DNA of 60,000 nt. Origin: Apostichopus japonicus (taxonomy: Eukaryota > Echinodermata > Holothuroidea > Aspidochirotida > Stichopodidae). Made by a program: the position numbers and the translations under genes. The stretch covers positions 28,094,166 to 28,154,165 of the forward strand of contig NC_092579.1 in NCBI RefSeq assembly GCF_037975245.1, given 5' to 3'. Positions 52,057-60,000 of the stretch are shown here, piece after piece; position 1 is the stretch's first letter, and the number at the start of each line of letters is the position of its first letter. A model generated the notes under the pieces. The model saw only the letters and a program-made list of their open reading frames with translations, was not told the DNA's origin and ran no database searches.

Positions 52057-52805
52057 GTAACATAAGACATGTCTAGACGATTTTCTTAGCAGTTAACTTG
52101 TTACCGACAATAATCTTGTCCTTCACTCTAACATATCATGAGAGAAAATTTCGTCGGCTGCTATACGTTTAAGCAAAGACAGGCCATTGACTTTTCACTG
52201 CCAGTCGTTCGGTGGAAATCCATATATTTGCAGTTCAAGTTGAAGGGATGTGACGCTCGAAATTCTTTATCACCTCATTACTCCATTAAATAAGAAATAA
52301 GAAGGCGTGTTTCTTGGTTCTGGAATTGTGTTCAAGATAAGTTCTCATAGTAAAACATATAACCGACCATATTCTTCTTCCTGTTGTAAGTTTTGCTGTT
52401 ATGGATTTCTGTGTAAGTCTTAATGAAAAACCTGTTGGATACATGAGAATCAGCTATTTTATTTGTAACTTACAATCAAGATTAAACTTTTGACGGTATC
52501 AAGTTGCACATTAAAGCATTATATAGGTAATCCTACTGTTTGTGGAAAGCAGTTCAAGGGGGAAATTCTAATGGGGAAACTTCTGCATGGTTTTATTGAG
52601 GTCTTTACCAAACTCTAAAGAGGATGTTCTTCCTGTGGATTATGAGAGTTTCAAGTACATATTGTTTGAAGAAGAGTGACAGTAGTATATCATTCTAATC
52701 AAGCAATACCTCCCTGCTTGAAGGATGCTCTAGAAAGCATGGATTATCTTTAGTTGCATCAGAGCTACAAAGGGAGAGTCATCATTCCAGTTAAAGTTCC
52801 CCATG

Positions 52806-53056
52806 CAGGGGGTAGGAAGTGGGGGTGGGCACACAACATCAGAGGGACATTTTCTCGTTCCACAACCACCACTCGATATGCTATAAACCGATACGCACCG
52901 GCCATATCACTTAAATATATATGATGTGTTAGTATGTTATCAATACTTTTTATTGAGATTGTTAATTGCTAAACGTGCTACAAAAAGATATGGGATGCCA
53001 TTTTAAAAATAGCATGTACAGACAGTGCCCCCCCCCCCCCGGCTCCTACCTCCCTG
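52806..53056. mobile_element. hAT-like MITE, GGTAGGAAG family, nested in the Ginger element
   Basis: It begins CAGGGGGTAGGAAG and ends GGCTCCTACCTCCCTG. Flanks TCCCCATG and ATCCCATG agree at 6 of 8. It is shorter than the other copies by an internal deletion. Confidence 0.7.
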
Positions 53057-53064
53057 ATCCCATG

Positions 53065-54440
53065 TATAATCATTTTTCACTCTTTGCCCAGTCTGATATA
53101 GATTCAGAATATTGTGTTTGTGCATGACTATCATCCAATTTCATATTTTGATTTTTACTATATTAACTTTCTTTGAACAAACTTTTCTCTACAAGAATGA
53201 CATATTTAATGTGTGAGAAACATGATGAGACATAAAAATCTAGCATATTGCATCCTGCTCTGTCCTATTTGCTTTATTCTTTCCCTTGTTTGGCTTTGTT
53301 TTGTTTCCTGTATGTTTGCAGCTCCTTTGAAGAGGATATCGTTCTAATATATCTTTTCTAATTTGAACCACTTTTGTCCAATAAGAAACATTCATAATAA
53401 GAAACAACGAACCTTTATCACTGGAATGCCATTTGTCTATACAAATGAAAATTTGCTTCACGCATGGCCATCACAACGGGGCTTAGGGGGCAGGGGTTGG
53501 GAGAATGGCCCTCCACCTTGTTGAGAGGGAGAAAACCTTGACTCGACGATTGAGTGACAAAAGTAAGGAAGGGTAAAAAAGTAAACAATAAAGTAGTAAT
53601 GAAAGTCAATAAATAGGTGTCAAGCCCATACGGAGAGGGTTGGGGCAGTACTGACATTTTCAAGGTCAGAGAAGTATCTTCCAGCTACTTCATGGTTGTT
53701 ATTAGCAAACAAAAATAAAATATTTTGGAACTCATCACAGATAGGTCACAGACTTAAGAAGACCCTTCCCCAGGACACACATTCGATAACTAACCATCCC
53801 AACTCCCCCCCCCCCCGGATCCTTGCACTCAAAGTTATGTGTATGGGCCTGAATTTTGTATACAGCGTTGCCGATTTCGTTTAGGATGTAACTTGAAAAT
53901 ACCCTCGGTTCCCGTCCTATAATGAGCTTTACGCACGGATGAAATTTCATATTGGCTAGGCAACTCTCGTAGACCCATGAAGTACAGTTACCATACTTGC
54001 CAAATCGTACCCACTGTGTGTTAGGGAAATACGGCAACAATGAAGTTTGGACTCCTTAAGTTCGTAATATTTTACCTCTGCAATTATCATATTTCGTTGT
54101 AGCTGTTGCACTCCCTATCCCGTACCCGCCCTCCGTTGGGTAGGGGGGGGGGGAGTTAGGCCTATACTATCTCTCCCTCTGTAAAGATGACTATGAACGC
54201 AATGTAGTTGACGAATACAACATGCAACATATACGGAGGATGAAATAGCAGCAATCACAACAAAAACATGATTAACATCTTCTACAGATGGAAGACTTGT
54301 TTCATTTTCTTCAATTTTTCCCCGTTCTGTTTTTTTGTTTTGCAGCAACGCACAACGTCTCATTTATTTCCTGTAACATTTAACTCTGATGTATGCATCT
54401 GCTCTAATTATTGATATAATGAACTCAATTGCCTTTTGAA
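53065..54440. other. Right part of the Ginger element, no ORF recognised
   Basis: Low-complexity AT-rich sequence; short ORFs have no recognisable domains. The element's right terminal region begins at about 54450. Confidence 0.4.
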
Positions 54441-54656
54441 TGTCGCAATGCTTAAATTTTATGCGGGACAAAATATGCTATGAAGTATTTGCGGACATTC
54501 TGTACCAGGACATTTCGTCCGGCGGGACTATATTTGCTGTGAGGTGGGGACACAATTTTCAGCAGATAATGTCCGACCGGACTAAATATGCTGGTACAGA
54601 GTGTCCCCGAGGACACTTTGTACAGGGGGACACTCTGTACTGTCACACCGGCTCCT

Positions 54657-55248
54657 ACTCTACGTGCTCGTCCACTTTTTCAAATCGAACGCTGAAATGA
54701 AATCAGAATATGATTTAAATGAAACCATTTGATCATACCTAACAAAAGCCATAAAGAGTTAGTTACCGTCACACAGGTGAAAATATCATAAGATTTATAT
54801 TCATTCCTAATTTCCTTCGTTTCAAGTTGAAATGAACCCCCCCCCCCCCCGCACCTCCCCCGGAATAAAGCTTATGTCTAAAAAAGAAACTTGCAACTGC
54901 AAGTTTGTAACATTTAAGTGTCGTAAATAATACGTGAATGTACACTAAAGTAACTATAAATAATATTTGCATGCTTACTATTTGAATAGTCCTATGTTTA
55001 AATAATCAACGTACGACTGCATAGTCCAGTAACCATGAATAATTGAGTAGGTCATGGGAGCACTGCGGGCGAGGGTTGTACTGAATAGTAATTATCTTCC
55101 TCCTTCTAATTGATTATTCAATTCAATATTAAAAGCAGTCAACACTTATACGGTGCAAAAATTTGTGCATACTGTGCATAAACTTACACGGCATCGACCT
55201 CCTATGTCAGTATTTGTTTTTGATCACACAACCAGATTTGCTTGAGCA
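54657..55248. other. C2-D2 spacer
   Basis: Matches 19037-19487, then jumps to the equivalent of 21199-21362. No gene. It includes the D2 upstream region. Confidence 0.5.
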
Positions 55249-55619
55249 ATGGATGTACTTAGAAGAACCTTCGATTCTGGTAACGTTAATAGTAAGTATA
55301 AACCTCGTGACAATAACATCACCAACACGCAGAAGAAATGGCCGTTTCTGTTTTGGTTTATCCTCAAATTTCTTGGTTTATTTTATCATGAAAGAATCGT
55401 GACCGAACGAAAATGTTTTTCTTGCCATGTGGAGAATATAACCAAACGCCAAACTGGGAATCGACTTAAAGCAATTGAAGGCGAACTAGACTATCTGATA
55501 TTGGCGTACGAAGATGACGGTGATGACATTGATGAAGAAAAGAAATGGTTACTTGAAGAGAAACTTGAAAAGGATCAGGAAGACTATTGTGACGTATGTG
55601 AGTCTCTGTGGTGGAACTG

Positions 55620-58600
55620 CACAGAAAACGAAATTTACTCCAATTGCGAGTAAAGTTACATCCCCAGTTCTACTAGGCAAATGCGAGTAAATTTACGACC
55701 ACTATGAGTATTCTTAAATGGTGCTGGTAGTAAAGTTACTATATAAGCCTCGTAAAGTTACATCCCGAAAACTACCAGGAAGTTTGTTTAAATTTACTAT
55801 TCGAACCATAAACATACTCAAGCCATGAGTAAAATTACTATTCACTTAACCATTTATTTAATCTTAAGAAATGAAAGCTGAGAAAACATATTGTATTTTT
55901 GTCAATGTTTTATTGAAACAAATACGTATCAAATCAAACGCGTCAGAACATACCAAAAGAAGGCACACTAAACACATGTACTCTCATAAAACAGTAAAAG
56001 TATTCTAAGACTTATTAAAACGATATCTTCCTTGAAAATACGTAAAAAGCGGATGACTTTGATCAATCTTTTCCGTTCATGAAAAACACATAATTTTCTT
56101 TGCAAGATATGCTTTGGCTAATTAACTTTATGTATATATGCTATGACTTATAAAATGACCAGATATAATGACGAGAACGATAAACACCATTGATTTCCAA
56201 TCAATTAAACATCAACCATTATTTGTTTTCGTAGTACAAAAAACTCTGCTTTAGGATGTAATCAACACCAAACATCTTTAAACTTTTTAGATTTCTCCCG
56301 CCCATGCATGTGTACATCTCAAAGGGTTGAAATGTTTTACATATAAATACATTGTTATGATACTAAATTCTAATATGAAACTTTAGTGATTTACTTTTAA
56401 TATCATCATGGAAAGGTTGACATAAACTTGAAATGATGATCATTCATTGGAAAGGGTTAACAATTATAAATCAAAGTGCATCAAACATGGATTTGCAAGT
56501 GCAGACCAGAACTTTTTCAGCCCATGCAGCAATTATTTATGAAGAATAAATAATTTATAAGAAAGAAAATGGAAAAGAACAGTCAAAACCTTTGTTTTTT
56601 CAAAAGTTTCTTTGCATTGGTAATAAAATGAAGAAAAACATACACCTAAACTTTGAGAAACAGAATAACAATACTTTTTACACTTTTTTGCTTTCAATTA
56701 GTTTTCCATTGTATGGAACTCTTAGTCTATTAAAGTTCTGAACATCAGAGCTATATGAAGGTCCTTTGAATCAGTAATTACATAGTTTGTGTTTTTTTGT
56801 GTTCTGGACTAATATCATTGTTTCAGCCAGCAGTAATGGATTTTAACATATCTTCGATACTCAATATCAAAGTTAGTGCAAATCAGGGTGTTTTACACTT
56901 TGGAGGTACATGAAAGTACCTTTTGAATAAGTGATTGTGCACCTCGTGTTGTTGTATTCTTCGCTCCAAGCATGGTTTCTGCCAGCAACAAGGAATTTTT
57001 TCATTCCTTTGGATACTCCATATCAAAGGCAGGGTATGTGCAAATTAGACAACAAAGAGCATCTAACATCGATTTGCATGTTTGCTTCCTCAGACATAGC
57101 CAGTGTTTCATCCAAATGACAATTATTATGCACCCTTTTCAGATGTTTCTTAAATGAAACAATTTTAACATAAGTCTTTTCACAATTTTTTATCCTGCAT
57201 CTAAGTGAAAAATGTTGCTCATGAGAGTGAATGAGGTGTAAATGTTCTAAGAGTTTGTTGAACCTTCCTGTCCAAAAGACCAAACATTTTGGGCATTGGT
57301 AATTTAAATTCCACCTATTTTCTGCCATGCTTACTTTGCGTATGTTTGACTCCTTTTCAGGACTGTCGTTCTGCAGTGTTTATGAAAATCTGAAATGAAA
57401 AAGAACCATTTCATTTCAAAACATCATTATACAGTAAAGTGCGTACGAAATATGTTTTCCAGTTATTTAAAGATAATACTGTCGATAGCAGTATAACTGT
57501 ATTACTGACTGATTAAATGTAACTTGGTGTAATCCAGTAACACCTTTCTATGTAGGCCTAAAACATTTATAAAATCACATTTAGGCATTAGCATCAATGG
57601 GCTTATATTTGACTAATGGCTATCGACAACCATTAAATTCAAAATCATGATTCAAGGCAGTTTTCTTTACTGGTGGCTACAATGACCTGTTGAACAGAGC
57701 ATGCTTTCAAGTGGACTATGGTGAAAGTCTATGATACAGTAGAAGTATAGGATCAAAATCATCGATAAAACAGGACAAAAGAAGAATTTTGTAGCCCAAA
57801 ATTAGGACAAAAGTAAGACTTTTGAGAGTAGTCAATATTCATCAACGTTTGCAGCACTTTATGAATATTTTAGGCAATGGAATTGTCCGTTGATTTTCAC
57901 ATTAATATTATAATTTTTTTCAGTCTTTGAGAAGAATAAAGTAGTCTGAATTAAATAAAAAAAAAAAGGAGAAACTATTAACTGCTGTAAATTAGGCCTA
58001 TATGCATTTTAAAACTCTGAGACATCGATCAGCATCTGTTTATAACATCATGGACATGACAGAGCTTTGACTTCAATCAATAATTTCATTATTCTTCCCT
58101 CCTTATCATCAGATTATGACAATTTATCATTTGATGTACGTTTCTTACTAAATTTCATCCAGCCTAGTTCATTATGATCAACTAATTCATACTGGTACAC
58201 TTATGAATTTTAGTGAAGGATTTTGTAGCAATGGTGATTCAACTAAGCGGCCTGTGTATTGACTTCTGTGGTCTATTGTTACTGCAAGAATAATGAAGGC
58301 TTTTAGTTTAAGGGGTTTGTATAAACAATGGCAGACCTATATAATTTGAATGAAATTAGGCATAAAGGCTAGGCCTAATTTTATTCAAATACCAAGGTAT
58401 ATAGTGCCTGACTTTAACATTTTTAAATAGTATATTTCTACCTCTGCTGACCCAATGATAAGCTACTTCTGCTTCTCACCCGACCTTTACTACATTAAGA
58501 GTCATGTACCCTATAATAAGGTAGCCTAGATGATGTTCCAACTTCCAAGTAGCATGGTAATTTGGTTGTTCATGTTCTTATATAGGCCCTAGGCCCCCAT

Positions 58601-59645
58601 TATTATTATTTTTTTTAACAGTACATCTCAAGTTATAACAAGTATGATCTCTTTCACAATATTACCCTATAGGGCCTACTGTTAATACCCCCCCCCCCCG
58701 GCCCCACTCTGCTTTGGCAGGGCTAGGGCCTGCACAAACACAATGAAATTGCTACTCGTTAGGACTAAGTAAGGCTGGACTACACAGAACCACATATCAT
58801 TGCCGTCATAAACTTTCGGCTAAGTGGAACAATAGTACTTGTAGCATATGCGGGTCATTTCTTAGTTGAACAACTGCCACACTGCTGTTCACAAAGTCAA
58901 CGTCAACTCAGATGGCATATGCCTAGCCTATTATCAATTCTTTTAGCCTAGTCTATGCCTACTTACACGTAAATGTAGGCCTAGCCTACAAAGACTACGG
59001 GACAACGCTGCCCAAGTATGCTATCCTAACGTTACAACTTACAAGTAACCTTGCAGGTAACTGTCACTGTACGTATCAGTCAGCTGAATGAGTTGATATA
59101 ATAATGAAAAGTTAGGTATAGTCCACGACCAGTGCTGTTGGATCATCTTTTCAATAAAATACTTACTCTCAGATGCTTAACGAAACACCCACACCAAAAG
59201 AAGTGAGGACGGATTGAGTAACGTGTAACTTCGTGAGCGCCGGGTATAAGGTAGTATGCGTTAAAGTGACGTATTCATCGTACGAAGTAGTAGTCGTTGA
59301 AAACGGCGTGTGAGATTATTCTAATACTAGTAAAGTTAAACACGAACGTGTACTTCAACTCTCGTTGTTGTAAGACATCTCTGAAGCGATTGAGTAAATT
59401 TACCATGGTCAAGGGTAAAATTAAATGTGCGAATAGTTTTATCATTTGAAGCTAGTATTAATACCACTAAAGCTCTAATTCTACGTTTCTTGCGTAGACG
59501 AATGAGTAAATTAAAGCATGATGGTACAAATACTCACACAAACCTAAGCAAGCTCGTTCAAACACACAATATGTGAACGAATAATAGTTTTGACACTCAT
59601 TTGTTAAGTAAATTTACTCTCAATGAGTACTTTTTGTTTTCTGTG
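55620..59645. mobile_element. CACTA/EnSpm-like DNA transposon inserted in D2 exon 1
   Basis: The 4026-bp element has ends CACAGAAAAC...GTTTTCTGTG, with further inverted similarity inward (ACTC, TTG, GAGTAAA, TTAC). It is flanked by TG duplicates (55618-55619, 59646-59647). Removing the element and one TG gives the D1 sequence AACTGTGATCGG. GAGTAAA.TTAC motifs recur several times in both subterminal 300 bp. A 2-bp duplication, CAC-type ends and subterminal repeats fit the CACTA/EnSpm group. A recognisable transposase was not found, so the superfamily call is tentative. Confidence 0.8.
57023..57328 (-). CDS. C2H2 zinc-finger ORF within the D2-inserted transposon
   Basis: 101 codons on the minus strand, start MAENRWNLNYQCPKC. 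Two finger-like units: CPKC ... HLHLIH, and RCRIKNCEKTYVKIVSFKKH followed by LKRVH. This C-x4-C style with an aromatic after the second Cys is common in proteins carried by animal DNA transposons. It may be the first exon of a longer gene or a stand-alone remnant. A DNA-binding role for the element is inferred. Confidence 0.5.
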   Translation of the reverse strand: MAENRWNLNYQCPKCLVFWTGRFNKLLEHLHLIHSHEQHFSLRCRIKNCEKTYVKIVSFKKHLKRVHNNCHLDETLAMSEEANMQIDVRCSLLSNLHIPCL

Positions 59646-60000
59646 TGTGATCGGTTGCCTCAAAGATATACAGAAAAGGAAATCGGTAAGGACGTAAAAA
59701 AACATTTCCCTAAAACAGACTACTGAGGAAGAAACAGAGAGTTTTCAATGAAACGTGTTGTATCTAGTTGGTTTCAACGTATACAATAACGAACTAGTCG
59801 TTTGAACTATCTTATTTCTTATTTCATAGTAATCGATACTCATTATGGTTTTCATTATCGTATATATTTGATCAATCAATAATTTGTTTGTATTATTGAT
59901 TGAATTAATCTAAGTGGTCTTGTCTTGAACATAATCAACTTTAAATGAAAGTAAACGTTGCAACATGTCAATTGAACCTCTACTACATTTTGCATGTTGA

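Larger units (their letters stand above)
48298..54647 (+). mobile_element. Ginger-type DNA transposon, degenerate, with CCGG target duplication
   Basis: The 6350-bp insertion starts TGTAGCAGTACA and ends TGTACTGTCACA; the ends are imperfect inverted repeats. The tetramer CCGG flanks it (48294-48297, 54648-54651). The C1-side counterpart is uninterrupted. TGT...ACA ends, a 4-bp duplication and an intron-containing integrase-like transposase are the known traits of Ginger elements. Both ends carry internal GGGACA/TGTCCC palindromic repeats. A smaller MITE is nested at 52806-53056. Confidence 0.8.
47910..54656. mobile_element. hAT-like MITE of the GGATAGGAAGC family, split by a Ginger-type insertion
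   Basis: The left part 47910-48297 (CAGGGGGATAGGAAGC...) and the right part 54648-54656 are continuous in the C1 copy at 18627-19036. The right end lacks the last CCCCCCTG. Confidence 0.7.
55249..59685 (+). pseudogene. D2: type D receptor-like gene, exon 1 interrupted by a transposon; later exons outside the window
   Basis: 55249-55619 encodes the same N-terminus as D1 (MDVLRRTFDSGN, WPFLFWFILKFLGLFYHE, CFSC, CDVC, LWWN). At the Cys codon of LWWNC the reading frame enters a 4026-bp element and stops after 11 foreign or altered residues (55651-55653). Exon 1 resumes at 59648-59685 with its normal GTAAGG donor. Exons 2 and 3 would lie to the right of 60000. The gene would be rescued only if the element were spliced out or excised. 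The rest is otherwise free of stops, so the disruption is recent. Confidence 0.85.

Overview
The window is eukaryotic: multi-exon genes with GT-AG introns, long AT-rich intergenic DNA, many G/C and TA homopolymer or microsatellite tracts, and a dense load of animal-type transposons (hAT-like MITEs, a TTAA MITE, a Ginger-type element, a CACTA/EnSpm-like element, Ty3/Gypsy and Penelope-like remnants, tRNA-derived SINEs). The overall look suggests a marine invertebrate, possibly an echinoderm or another non-vertebrate deuterostome. That is an inference from repeat style, not a taxonomic proof.

The gene content is essentially one family. I reconstruct eight paralogous multi-pass membrane protein genes, named here by subtype and copy: A1 (minus, 962-2543, last exon not found), B1 (6525-10092), C1 (14580-18104), D1 (21363-24044), A2 (28361-31924), B2 (36669-39421), C2 (44513-47389) and D2 (55249 to beyond the window, exon 1 split by a transposon). 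Six have complete open reading frames after splicing (478-506 aa). B, C and D have three exons and A has four. The coding layout is a cytosol-like N-terminus with a short hydrophobic helix, two CxxC motifs and a WWN/WWD motif; a middle exon (306 nt in seven genes, 312 in A2) with two membrane segments; and a large last exon with five more. The predicted topology is N-in/C-out 7TM, with a glycosylatable C-terminus in B, C and D and a TM7 motif reminiscent of the insect gustatory/odorant receptor superfamily. I regard a gustatory-receptor-like (Grl) assignment as plausible but unproven. No ligand or function can be read from the sequence.

Layout: the cluster is two copies of a four-gene cassette (A-B-C-D). 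Copy 1 runs from about 4.7 to 22.1 kb and beyond; copy 2 runs from about 35.5 kb to the right edge. The A gene is inverted in the first cassette. B1/B2 and C1/C2 are nearly identical, so the duplication is recent, and the paired copies act as natural empty sites. A TTAA MITE is present only in C1 intron 2. A 6.35-kb Ginger-type element with a CCGG target duplication lies only downstream of C2. A 4.03-kb CACTA-like element with a TG target duplication splits exon 1 of D2. A 224-copy TCTA array fills intron 2 of B1 but not B2.

Region by region: 0-0.8 kb, an hAT-like MITE inside sequence that recurs inverted at 34.2-34.8 kb; 0.96-2.5 kb A1; 2.5-4.7 kb unassigned; 4.7-10.1 kb B1; 10.1-14.6 kb intergenic; 14.6-18.1 kb C1; 18.6-21.2 kb MITE, Penelope-like remnant and SINEs; 21.4-24.0 kb D1; 24.0-28.4 kb repeats including U2-snRNA-like copies; 28.4-31.9 kb A2; 32.9-33.5 kb Gypsy integrase remnant; 35.5 kb onward, cassette copy 2 with its young insertions.
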